A DNA stretch of 16,001 nucleotides from NCBI GenBank assembly GCA_964604675.1, contig CAZSAT010000150.1:1-16001 (forward strand), written 5' to 3'. Position numbers and translations under genes: made by a program. The stretch's first letter is position 1. Each line of letters opens with the position of its first letter. Positions 1-7,669 of the stretch are shown here, piece after piece. The stretch is from CAZSAT01 sp964604675. Its GTDB lineage: Bacteria; Myxococcota_A; UBA796; CAJQPC01. A model generated the notes under the pieces. That model was not told the DNA's origin, did no database searches, and saw only the letters and a list, made by a program, of their open reading frames with translations.

Positions 1-1222
1 GGGTCCGGGTCGCCGCGACGAGCGCCGCCTCCGCGCCGATCGACTCGGCCAGGAGCTCCAGCTCACGGATGCTCGACACGCCGTGGAAGTAGAAGGGGCA
101 CTGCTCGTAGCTGCCCGCGTCGCTTCCCAGCACGATCGGCACCCCCGCCTCGTGCAGCGTGCGGGTGACCGCCTGGCCCGCGGCGAGCCGTCCGAGCCAC
201 AGCTCCTCCTTCACCCCCACGCTGGCGGCCCAGCCCTGGAGCCAGCCCGGAAGTCCCGGCAGTGCGACGCGGATCATGTCGCGGTGCCACCCCTCGATCG
301 CCACCGCATCGGTGGCGGACTGGAGCTGGAGCGGCGGCACCAGCGCGCGGAGCCAGGGATCGTCCAGCCGCTCGACCTGGAACTCGGTCAAGGGCGCGTC
401 CATCAGCGCCATGGTGGGCATGACGTACGCGCCCGACGCCGCGAGGGCGGCCACGAGCTCGGGGTTGGGGTCTTCGACCTGGTGCACGAAGGCGTGAGGG
501 GCGAGGCGCTCGAGCGCCAGCTGCTGCTCGTCCGCCGAGGTGGCGTGCACGTAGATCGGCAGCGACCTGGCGCCCGCCTGGTCCCGCAACGCGTCCAGCA
601 CCTCGTCGGAGTAGAGCGGCCACACCTCCCGCACGAAGCCGGACTCCACCGTGGCCTTCACCCCCACCGCCTCGAGCGCCACGAGCTCGTCGAGCGCCGA
701 GGTGACGTCGTCTACCGACGCCAGCTCGGGGAAGCCGTCGACGATGGCCGCCGGGTAGCCACCGGCCGGCGCGAGCACCGGACCGAGCGAGAGCACCCGC
801 GGACCGGGGAGGCCCCCCGCGAGCTCGGCGCGGATGGCCCGCAGGCCCTCGGGGAAGATGCCGGTGTCGAGCACCGAGGTCACGCCGGCCGCCAGGTAGG
901 CCGGGAGCTGCGCCCGGATGTGCGGCAGGTGCGCCGCCTCGTCCTCGCCGCGCCAAGGCGCACCGGGCACCGCGGTGAGGTGGACGTGCGCGTCGATCAG
1001 CCCGGGCAGCACCGTGGCGCCCTCGACGTCGAGCACCCGCGGCTCGAAGCCCAAGACGGCCGGGTCCGGGGGCTCGCCCACACCGAGCTCCTCGAGGCGC
1101 CCGTCGCGCACCAGGAGCCACACGCCGTCCTGCACCGGCGCTCCCGAGCCATCCCAGACGCGCGCGTCGACGACCAGCAGATCCCCCGCGAGCGCCACGC
1201 TTGTGCAGAAGGAGAGGATCAT
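1..1222 (-). CDS. Amidohydrolase family protein, 3' end cut by window edge
   Basis: Metal-dependent hydrolase of the amidohydrolase superfamily; the substrate is not deducible. About 407 codons lie inside the window and the C-terminus is missing. Reading from ATG at 1222, the usual landmarks appear in order: an HxH pair (H79, H81) after VLPGLIDA, a lysine in GVKATVE (K189) at the position where many relatives carry a carboxylated lysine, histidines H226 (YVHATS) and H247, and metal-ligand D368 in GSDAGS. The first 12 residues are hydrophobic and end in ALA, so a short signal peptide and periplasmic location are likely. An in-frame GTG at 1270 would add 16 residues with basic character and could give a longer signal peptide; neither start has a clear Shine-Dalgarno sequence. 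Long frames on both strands over this gene are shadows. The family call is firm; the specific reaction is unknown. Confidence 0.9.
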   Translation of the reverse strand, partial: MILSFCTSVALAGDLLVVDARVWDGSGAPVQDGVWLLVRDGRLEELGVGEPPDPAVLGFEPRVLDVEGATVLPGLIDAHVHLTAVPGAPWRGEDEAAHLPHIRAQLPAYLAAGVTSVLDTGIFPEGLRAIRAELAGGLPGPRVLSLGPVLAPAGGYPAAIVDGFPELASVDDVTSALDELVALEAVGVKATVESGFVREVWPLYSDEVLDALRDQAGARSLPIYVHATSADEQQLALERLAPHAFVHQVEDPNPELVAALAASGAYVMPTMALMDAPLTEFQVERLDDPWLRALVPPLQLQSATDAVAIEGWHRDMIRVALPGLPGWLQGWAASVGVKEELWLGRLAAGQAVTRTLHEAGVPIVLGSDAGSYEQCPFYFHGVSSIRELELLAESIGAEAALVAATRT

Positions 1223-1287
1223 CCCCCAGGCTGTAGCGCCTCGCCGGCATCGTCGGTAGGGTGCCCACACCGGGGCCCGGAGGAGAG

Positions 1288-1410
1288 ATGGTGATCCTTG
1301 CGCTGATGGCGCCGGCCGGGCCGTGCGCGGGCTTCGTGCACGAGGAAGGAGCGCTCGCACCGATCCTCGGTCTGCTGGTCACGGCCGTGCCCCTTCGAAG
1401 ACGACGCTGA
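1288..1410 (+). CDS. Possible 40-residue peptide with hydrophobic segment and Arg4 tail
   Basis: Small frame starting ATG directly after GGAGGAGAG (1279-1287), one of the strongest Shine-Dalgarno matches in the window. The product begins MVILALMAPAGPCAGF, has a second hydrophobic stretch (APILGLLVTAVPL) and ends RRRR just before TGA. A cysteine, then a hydrophobic segment, then an Arg cluster at the very C-terminus is the general layout of MYXO-CTERM tails, but here there is no GC/CGC motif and almost no protein in front of it. It lies 65 bases from the divergent amidohydrolase start and 72 bases before the coiled-coil gene at 1483, on the same strand as the latter. It could be a membrane micropeptide, a leader peptide, a remnant tail, or chance. 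I do not recognise a family. Confidence 0.4.
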   Translation: MVILALMAPAGPCAGFVHEEGALAPILGLLVTAVPLRRRR

Positions 1411-1482
1411 CGCACAGCCGGGGTTGCGGCGAGCCGATCGCAGAGGAAGGGTTTCGAGGCGACAAGAGCAGGAGGCTCCCTC

Positions 1483-1944
1483 GTGTTGGAACCCTCGGTC
1501 GAGCTCGTCGGCGTCGCCGTCCTGGCGTTGCTCGCGATCCACGCCCTCGCCTGGCGGGACGTGGTCGCGCACGCCGAGGAGAACGAGGCCCTGAGCACCA
1601 TGCTCCGCACCTGGACCCGCTTCGCGAACCCCAGGCTGGCGCCGGATGGCGACAGCCCCCTGTGCCGCTACGTGCTCCACCTGGCCGCCCGGGAGGGCTA
1701 CGCCGGTGGCCTGCACCCCCGTCGTGCGTTCGATCACGTGGTGGTGCAGCTCCAGCGGTCCGCCGAGCGCGGGCATCGGGTCGCCCAGCGGCTCGCCGAG
1801 CTGGAGCACGAGCTCAGCCTGGTCGGGTCCGACAGCGAGATCGTGGCCGAACGGGTGGAAGAACAAGGCCGGGAGCTCACCCTCGCCACGAAGAGCCTCG
1901 ACCGCGCCCTGGCCCGTCGCGCAGCGGGACAGAAGGCCGGCTGA
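1483..1944 (+). CDS. Membrane-anchored coiled-coil protein, unrecognised
   Basis: A 153-residue protein starting at GTG 1483, with GGAGG (1471-1475) seven bases upstream. Residues 7-23 form one hydrophobic segment (VELVGVAVLALLAIHAL). The rest is hydrophilic, with a central region (about 40-75) and a long helical, charged region (about 85-150) rich in Glu, Arg, Leu and Ala that looks coiled-coil. I recognise no domain. The stop is followed after three bases by the GTG of the next gene, which has the same design, and then by DUF47 and Pit genes, so co-transcription is likely. A structural or regulatory role at the inner membrane near phosphate uptake is an inference from position only. Confidence 0.75.
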   Translation: MLEPSVELVGVAVLALLAIHALAWRDVVAHAEENEALSTMLRTWTRFANPRLAPDGDSPLCRYVLHLAAREGYAGGLHPRRAFDHVVVQLQRSAERGHRVAQRLAELEHELSLVGSDSEIVAERVEEQGRELTLATKSLDRALARRAAGQKAG

Positions 1945-1947
1945 GGG

Positions 1948-2430
1948 GTGACGGGCCTGCTCGGCTTCGGCCTGGCGCTGCTGGCGTTCGCGCTCGTGCT
2001 GCGGCTGGTGCAGATGCGCCAGCTGCGGAACGAAGGAGAAACGTTGCGGCAACAACTCCAGGCGTGGTCCGGCGAAGCCGGCGCCGTCGACGAGGACCTG
2101 GAGAAGCAGCTGGCCGTGGCGCTGACCACCCTCGCGGACCGGCTGGACCCCGAGGGTGAGGCGCCTGTCGACGGGCACGAGGCGCTCGCGATCATCGACG
2201 ACACGCTGCAGGCCTACCGCGACGAGCTGGCGCGCCTCGAGTCCCGCCGCACGAAGCGCGATCGGCAGGTGCAGCGCGCCCGCACGCTGAACCAGGAGCT
2301 GCACAGCCTGTCCGCGGTGCTCGCGGCTCGGGTCGCCGACGTGCAGGCGCGTTCCGCGATGCTGGAGGCCGATCGGGTGCTCGACGGCCCCAACGTCACC
2401 CGTTGGCAGCCCCCGGGCGCAGGGGGTTAG
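1948..2430 (+). CDS. Second membrane-anchored coiled-coil protein, unrecognised
   Basis: A 160-residue protein starting at GTG 1948, three bases after the previous stop, with the GAGGGG overlapping that junction as a plausible ribosome site. Residues 3-19 are hydrophobic (GLLGFGLALLAFALVLR). Two helical stretches then follow, about 22-65 and about 85-145, dense in Leu, Glu, Arg and Gln with heptad-like spacing. The tail is Pro/Gly-rich. Together with the preceding gene it gives a pair of short bitopic coiled-coil proteins that could form a heteromer. The next gene, a DUF47 protein, starts 24 bases downstream. No family recognised. Confidence 0.75.
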   Translation: MTGLLGFGLALLAFALVLRLVQMRQLRNEGETLRQQLQAWSGEAGAVDEDLEKQLAVALTTLADRLDPEGEAPVDGHEALAIIDDTLQAYRDELARLESRRTKRDRQVQRARTLNQELHSLSAVLAARVADVQARSAMLEADRVLDGPNVTRWQPPGAGG

Positions 2431-2454
2431 CAGGCGCTCGACCCCGAGGGCCTC

Positions 2455-3132
2455 ATGCCGACCTCCCCGCTCGCGAGCCTCTTCGGCCGTTCACCGTTCA
2501 CCGGGCTGCAGCAGCACATGCGGGTCGTCACCGAGTGCGCCCAGCACGTGACCCCCCTCATCGACGCGCTGTGTGCCGAGGACCAGGCGAAGCTGGAGCA
2601 CCACGCCAAGGAGATCTTCCGCCTCGAGGAAGAGGCCGACAAGGTCAAGCACGACATCCGCAAGCACCTGCCGCGCAGCCTGTTCATGCCGGTCGACCGG
2701 CGCGACCTGCTCGAGGTGCTGCACGCCCAGGACAGCATCGCGGACACCGCGCAGGACATCGCCGGCATCCTGCTCGAGCGCGACATGACGCCACACGACG
2801 AGTTCGTGGAGCCGCTGAAGGCGCTCGTGGCGGCGTGCGTGGGCGTGGTGGACCAGGGCCTGGCCGCCATCGAGATGCTCGACGAGCTCGTCGAGGTCGG
2901 CTTCCGCGGGCGCACCGCCGACCGGGTCGACGAGCTGCTCGACGGCGTGAACACCGCCGAGGACCACACCGACGAGCTCGGCATGCAGCTGGCGCGGGCC
3001 CTCTTCCAGCGGGAAGACGACCTGAAGCCGGTCACCGTGATGCTCTGGTACCGCCAGATCGAGTGGATCGGCGACCTGGCGGACCACGCCGAGAAGGTGG
3101 CGAACCGCCTCCGCCTCATCATCGCGCGCTGA
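2455..3132 (+). CDS. DUF47 (PhoU-like) phosphate transport accessory protein
   Basis: A 225-residue cytoplasmic all-helical protein of the PF01865/TIGR00153 group, whose genes commonly sit directly before Pit-type transporters and are thought to modulate them. The start is ATG 2455. The N-terminal SPLASLFGRSPF segment followed by a helical domain rich in acidic residues is typical: FRLEEEADKVKHDIRKHL, then FMPVDRRDLLEVLHAQDSIAD, then the closing QIEWIGDLADHAEKVANRL. PhoU-fold proteins use such acidic helix motifs for metal binding. Length matches the family (about 205-230). The stop is nine bases before the pit start, with pit's GAGGAGA ribosome site in that gap. The family is sure; the direction of regulation is not visible here. 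Confidence 0.93.
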   Translation: MPTSPLASLFGRSPFTGLQQHMRVVTECAQHVTPLIDALCAEDQAKLEHHAKEIFRLEEEADKVKHDIRKHLPRSLFMPVDRRDLLEVLHAQDSIADTAQDIAGILLERDMTPHDEFVEPLKALVAACVGVVDQGLAAIEMLDELVEVGFRGRTADRVDELLDGVNTAEDHTDELGMQLARALFQREDDLKPVTVMLWYRQIEWIGDLADHAEKVANRLRLIIAR

Positions 3133-3141
3133 GGAGAGACG

Positions 3142-4407
3142 ATGGAGATCCTGGTCGAGCACGGACAGGTCCTGATCGGACTCGCGATCGCGTGCGGCTT
3201 CTTCATGACCTGGGGCATCGGCGCGAACGACGTGGCCAACGCCATGGGCACGTCGGTGGGCTCGAAGGCCATCACGGTCAAGCAGGCCATCGTCATCGCG
3301 GCGATCTTCGAGTTCGCGGGGGCCTTCCTCGCCGGCGGCCACGTCACCAAGACCATCCGCAAGGGCATCATCGACCCGGCGCCGCTGGTCGAGAACCCTC
3401 AGTACCTGGTCTACGGGATGATCGCGGCCCTGCTCGCGGCCGGAACATGGCTCGCGATCGCCAGCTGGAAGGGGTGGCCGGTCTCGACCACCCACTCGAT
3501 CGTCGGCGCGCTCGTCGGCTTCGCCATCGCCGGAATCGGCGTGGAAGCCGTGCAGTGGGACAAGATCGCCACCATCGTCATGAGCTGGGTCGTCTCGCCG
3601 GCGGTCGGTGGGGTCTTCGCCTTCCTGCTGATGACGAGTATCACCCGCTTCATCCTCAACGCCGAGAAACCCTTCGAGGCCGCCCAGCGCCTGGGGCCGT
3701 TCTACCTGTTCCTGGTGGGCTTCGTCATCGCCTTGGTCACCTTGTTCAAGGGCCTGAAGCACCTCGACGTCGAGCTCACGATGGTGCAGAGCTTCCTGGC
3801 GGCCACGGTGGTCGGCACCGTCGTCGCCCTGGCCGGTCGCGTGCTCATCCAGCGGGTCGAGCTGGACGAAGCCGCCAACCGCAACTTCCACTTCGCCAGC
3901 GTGGAGAAGGTCTTCGCGCCGATGATGATCTTCACGGCGTGCGCCATGGCCTTCGCCCACGGCTCCAACGACGTCGCCAACGGCATCGGGCCGCTCGCGG
4001 CGGTGGTGAGCATCATCGGCAACGCCGGGGACATCGCCCAGAAGTCCGCCACCCCGAACTGGATCCTGCTGCTCGGCGGCTTCGGCATCGTCTTCGGCCT
4101 GTCCACCCTGGGCTACCGCGTGATGCGCACCATCGGCACCAAGATCACCGAGCTCCGGCCCACGCGCGGCTTCTCCGCCGAGCTGGCCGCGGCGGCCACC
4201 GTGGTGCTCGCCTCCCGCACGGGCCTGCCGGTCTCCACCACCCACGTGGCCGTCGGCGCGGTCATCGGCGTGGGCCTGGCCCGCGGCATCGGCGCCATCG
4301 ACCTGCGGGTCATCGGCGGCATCGTGCTGTCCTGGATCGTGACCCTGCCGATCGGTGGGCTGCTGGCGGCGTTCTTCTTCTTCACGCTCAAGGGCATGTT
4401 CGGGTAG
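3142..4407 (+). CDS. pit: Inorganic phosphate transporter, PiT family
   Basis: A 421-residue inner-membrane symporter for inorganic phosphate (usually as a metal-phosphate complex) driven by an ion gradient. The start ATG follows GAGGAGA with good spacing. The inverted internal duplication of PiT proteins is plain. GANDVANAMGTSVGSKAIT (from about residue 28) is mirrored by HGSNDVANGIGPLAAV (from H273), and PVSTTH occurs at 113-118 and again at 363-368. About ten hydrophobic segments are visible, with a more polar central loop around 215-260. Pairing with DUF47 immediately upstream is the classic arrangement. Whether it is low-affinity constitutive or regulated cannot be told; no Pho-box-like operator was recognised upstream. 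Confidence 0.97.
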   Translation: MEILVEHGQVLIGLAIACGFFMTWGIGANDVANAMGTSVGSKAITVKQAIVIAAIFEFAGAFLAGGHVTKTIRKGIIDPAPLVENPQYLVYGMIAALLAAGTWLAIASWKGWPVSTTHSIVGALVGFAIAGIGVEAVQWDKIATIVMSWVVSPAVGGVFAFLLMTSITRFILNAEKPFEAAQRLGPFYLFLVGFVIALVTLFKGLKHLDVELTMVQSFLAATVVGTVVALAGRVLIQRVELDEAANRNFHFASVEKVFAPMMIFTACAMAFAHGSNDVANGIGPLAAVVSIIGNAGDIAQKSATPNWILLLGGFGIVFGLSTLGYRVMRTIGTKITELRPTRGFSAELAAAATVVLASRTGLPVSTTHVAVGAVIGVGLARGIGAIDLRVIGGIVLSWIVTLPIGGLLAAFFFFTLKGMFG

Positions 4408-4420
4408 CGGCGCAGAGCGT

Positions 4421-4993
4421 TCAGAAGCTCTCTTCGGTCCCCGCCCGCAGGCGCTGCACGTTGTCTCGGTGCCGCACGCCGATGATGCCGGCGAGCACCA
4501 CGGCGGTGCCCGCCATCAGCGGTCCCTGCCAGAACGCGAGGAAGGGCAGCACCACCGCGGCGATCAGCGACGCCAACGACGCCTTGCGCACCGCGAGGAA
4601 CACCACCACCCAGAGCGTGGCCGCCACCAGGACCGGCAGCGGCGCGAGCGCGAGCATCACCCCGGCCGAGGTCGCCACCCCCTTGCCGCCGCGGAAGGCC
4701 AGGTAGACCGGCCAGCAGTGCCCGGCGACCGCCGCGACCCCCGCGAGGCACCACGCCGCCGGGGCGTCCCACAGAACCATCGCGCCGAGCACGGGCAACG
4801 CGCCCTTGGCGACGTCGGCCAGCAGCGTGGTCGCACCCAAGGCCTTGCTGGTGGTGCGCAACACGTTGGTGGCGCCGATGTTGCCGCTGCCCTGCTCCCT
4901 CGGATCGACCTCCGAGTAGAGCGTGGTCAGCACCAGTCCGGAAGGCAGGCTGCCGACCAGGTAGCAGAGCAGCACGTAGAAGGCGTCGAGCAC
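4421..4993 (-). CDS. plsY: Glycerol-3-phosphate acyltransferase PlsY
   Basis: A 190-residue inner-membrane enzyme that transfers an acyl group from acyl-phosphate to glycerol-3-phosphate, giving lysophosphatidic acid, the first committed step of phospholipid synthesis. All signature blocks are present: GSLPSG (14-19), GSGNIGATNVLR (35-46), DVAKG (60-64), GHCWPVYLAFRGGKG (91-105) and the C-terminal HRDNVQRLRAGTE (175-187). Length and about five to six membrane segments fit the family. The start is GTG 4993, with no clear Shine-Dalgarno but the expected N-terminus. It converges on pit with a 13-base gap and is divergent from the ceramidase-like lipoprotein, with 54 bases between starts. Confidence 0.95.
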   Translation of the reverse strand: MLDAFYVLLCYLVGSLPSGLVLTTLYSEVDPREQGSGNIGATNVLRTTSKALGATTLLADVAKGALPVLGAMVLWDAPAAWCLAGVAAVAGHCWPVYLAFRGGKGVATSAGVMLALAPLPVLVAATLWVVVFLAVRKASLASLIAAVVLPFLAFWQGPLMAGTAVVLAGIIGVRHRDNVQRLRAGTEESF

Positions 4994-5047
4994 GAGACGA
5001 GGAGTATCGCCGAGATCGGGCTATGACTCCCGCATCTGGAGACCAAG

Positions 5048-7546
5048 ATGCTCACCCTGCTCCTGCTCGCCTGCACGGACGAGCCCCAGACCGCCGACAC
5101 CCACGCCTGGCCCGAGGTCACCCCCGGCGCGCCCCTCGTCGGAGCGGCCGAAGGCTACCTGGAGCTCCCGGTGGGCACCCCGCTCGCCGGCTACTCCTCG
5201 CGCTGCGGCTACCTGGGCGGCGCCAGCAAGCAGGACGACCGCGACAGCTCGTACGCCACGGCCTTCTCGGAGTCCACGGGCGTGCAGACCCTGCCGCAGA
5301 TCAAGTCGATCTGGCTGGAGAACGGCGACGACCACCTCGTGCTGGTGCGCTTCGACGTCATCTACAGCTACGACGAGCTCGTGGCCGAGGTCACCCGCCA
5401 GCTCGAGGAGGCCACCGGCGAGCGGCTCGACGGCAAGGTCGTGATCACCACCAACCACAGCCACGCCTCGTGGGCCAACTTCAGCGACCAGACCCACTTC
5501 TACCTGGGCGGTGACCGGTACCACGAGGAGAACTTCCGGCGCACCGCGGCGCAGCTCGCCGAGGTGGCGCTCGAGGCCTACCAGAACCGGGTCGAGGCGG
5601 CCGTCGGTGCGTCCTGGACCAAGGACTGGGACCCGAACGACGAGGTCTACCGGGACCGTCGGGGCGAGAACGACGAGCTCGCGGTCTGGGACGACGTGGA
5701 GCCCGGGTACGGCAAGGATCCCTACCTGCACGTGCTGCGCTTCGACACGCTCGACGGCGACCCCATCGCCTTCACCTACACCTTCGGCATCCACGGCACC
5801 TCGCTCGGCGACGACAACCCGATGGTGTCGATCGACGCCCCCGGGCACCTCGACACGGTGATCCAGGAGCAGTTCGACGAGCACGTGGTGGTGATGCACA
5901 TGCAGGGCGCGGGGGGCGACGCGTCGCCCAGTGGCGTGGACTCCGACTACGCCCGGCTGGAGAGCGTGGGCGAGCGCGCGGCCGACAAGATCGTGGCGGC
6001 CTGGGAGAGCACGCCCACCTCCAGCGCCGACATCCGCATGGAGACCGTGAGCCGCCACATCCCGCAGCTGCGCGACACGATGAGCGTCACCCGCGACTAC
6101 GGCGAGCTGGTCTACGCGCCCTACGACCCCGACGCGGAGATCGACAACGAGGTGTGGGACGGCGACCAGATCATCACGCCCATCGACGAGTTCAACACCC
6201 AGTACGGCGGCGCCTTCTGCGGCGCGGGCGACCCCGACGACCCCGACGTGCTCATCCCAGGCTTCGACGTGGGCGCCACGGTCTACCCCTACAGCTCGTG
6301 CGTGGACGTGGAGGCCATCGGCGCGGTGCTCGGCGCCATCTTCCGGCTCGAGGACTGGGAGGTGACCCTGCCGCTGCCCGAGAGCCTGGCGGCCCACACC
6401 ACCGCCAGCCGGATCGGGCCGCTCACCACGCTCACCCACGAGGGCGAGACCGTGGACCGCGACCTGCTGGCGGGCTTCTTCCCGGCCGAACCCCTGGGCA
6501 TGTTCGCCGAGCAGTGGCGCCGGCGCGTCGCGGCCGAGACCGGCTACGAGCAGGCCTTGCTGGTCGGCTACGCCCAGGACCACGAGGGCTACTTCCTGAT
6601 CCCCGAGGACTGGCTCGCCGGGGGCTACGAGCCGAACATCAACGTGTGGGGACCGCTGCAGGCCGAACACGTGATGGAGGGCGTGATCGAGGTGGTCGCC
6701 ACCGTGCTCTCCACCGACGTGCACGAGGACCCCGACCCCCTGGGCTGGTACCCGGCCACCGAGTACTTCGACCGCGACCTGCCCACCGAGCAGCCCGACA
6801 CCACCCCCGACGCGGGCGAGCGGCTCACGGCCTTCCCCGAGTACTTCTGGACCCCGCTCGACCTCACCCCCAGCCTCGACATCCCCTCCGAGGTGCCGCG
6901 GGTGACGGGCATGGTGCAGCTGGCCTGGGAGGGCGGCGACCCGGCGGTCGACCTGCCCGACGTGGTGCTGCAGCGCGAGGTCGACGGGAGCTGGGTCGAC
7001 GCCACCAGCCACAGCGGGCGCCGCATCGACACGGCCCAGCCCGACATCCTGCTCGGCCACACCCCCGATCCCCTGTTCCCGAGCGAGGCCGACCAGGTGC
7101 ATCGCTGGTGGGCGGGTTGGCAGGCGGTCAGCCACGTCCGCGACCGCGCGGGGCTGGAGCTGGGCACCTACCGCCTGAAGGTCACCGGCGAGCGCTACAC
7201 GGGCGGCTCCGCCAGCTGGCCGTGGGCGACCGAGAGCTACGAGGTGCTGAGCGACACCTTCACGGTCGTCCCGGCCGAGCTGAGCGTGTCCCTCGAAGGC
7301 GACCAGCTCACGGTCGCTCTGCAGGCACCGGAAGATGGCTACCGCCTGATCCACCTCGACGGCTCGAGCCGCGGCTCGAACCCGGTGGTCGGTCCGGTCA
7401 CCGTGACCTGGGGCAGCGGCGCGAGCGAAGAGGTCGAGGTGACCGCGTCGGGCGGCGTGAGCGTCGGGACCGTGAGCGGGGGCAGCGGCGAAGACCAGCT
7501 CATCGTGTACGACGCCTACGGGAACTCGGGCACGGTGTCGTTCTGA
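5048..7546 (+). CDS. Lipoprotein related to neutral/alkaline ceramidase
   Basis: An 832-residue exported lipoprotein. An in-frame TGA at 5024 forces the start to ATG 5048; GGAG lies eight bases upstream. The signal is very short, MLTLLLLAC, with lipobox LLAC and lipidated Cys9. The opening VGTPLAGYSSR is typical of the ceramidase N-terminal domain. Candidate zinc ligands and catalytic residues follow the family order: NHSH (H137, H139), GIHGTS (H249), GGDASP (S293, matching the serine of the GDVSP motif) and DHEGY (E513, Y515). Residues about 617-740 resemble the ceramidase C-terminal Ig-like domain, and about 745-832 adds another beta-rich, Gly/Ser-rich domain. Insertions such as residues 325-460 differ from the classical enzyme, so ceramide need not be the substrate; amide hydrolysis of a sphingolipid-like compound is an inference. 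Family call fairly sure, substrate unsure. Confidence 0.75.
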   Translation: MLTLLLLACTDEPQTADTHAWPEVTPGAPLVGAAEGYLELPVGTPLAGYSSRCGYLGGASKQDDRDSSYATAFSESTGVQTLPQIKSIWLENGDDHLVLVRFDVIYSYDELVAEVTRQLEEATGERLDGKVVITTNHSHASWANFSDQTHFYLGGDRYHEENFRRTAAQLAEVALEAYQNRVEAAVGASWTKDWDPNDEVYRDRRGENDELAVWDDVEPGYGKDPYLHVLRFDTLDGDPIAFTYTFGIHGTSLGDDNPMVSIDAPGHLDTVIQEQFDEHVVVMHMQGAGGDASPSGVDSDYARLESVGERAADKIVAAWESTPTSSADIRMETVSRHIPQLRDTMSVTRDYGELVYAPYDPDAEIDNEVWDGDQIITPIDEFNTQYGGAFCGAGDPDDPDVLIPGFDVGATVYPYSSCVDVEAIGAVLGAIFRLEDWEVTLPLPESLAAHTTASRIGPLTTLTHEGETVDRDLLAGFFPAEPLGMFAEQWRRRVAAETGYEQALLVGYAQDHEGYFLIPEDWLAGGYEPNINVWGPLQAEHVMEGVIEVVATVLSTDVHEDPDPLGWYPATEYFDRDLPTEQPDTTPDAGERLTAFPEYFWTPLDLTPSLDIPSEVPRVTGMVQLAWEGGDPAVDLPDVVLQREVDGSWVDATSHSGRRIDTAQPDILLGHTPDPLFPSEADQVHRWWAGWQAVSHVRDRAGLELGTYRLKVTGERYTGGSASWPWATESYEVLSDTFTVVPAELSVSLEGDQLTVALQAPEDGYRLIHLDGSSRGSNPVVGPVTVTWGSGASEEVEVTASGGVSVGTVSGGSGEDQLIVYDAYGNSGTVSF

Positions 7547-7669
7547 GCCTGGCTCAGCTCATCGAGCGGGTCACGCTGGGCGTGCTCGTCCGCTCGAACT
7601 CGTAGCCGATCTTCCGGCCGCGGCGGTGCAGCGTCAGGCCGCGGAGATGTCCCGGGCCCTCGTGGCGCG

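Noticed and set aside
63..1610. 515-codon minus-strand frame over the amidohydrolase
   Set aside because: Low-complexity Arg/Ala/Gly product; the amidohydrolase motifs are in a different minus-strand frame from ATG 1222.
2403..4706. 767-codon plus-strand frame over DUF47, pit and plsY
   Set aside because: Arg/Gly/Pro/His-rich composition typical of a shadow frame; two genes with clear family motifs occupy the same DNA in another frame.
5021..7354. 777-codon minus-strand frame opposite the ceramidase-like gene
   Set aside because: Val/Gly/His/Asp-rich antisense shadow of a well-supported coding frame; no domain seen.
7544..7556. TGAGCC-T-GGCTCA dyad at the ceramidase-like gene stop as a terminator
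   Set aside because: One-base loop, short stem and no T tract; not enough to call a terminator.
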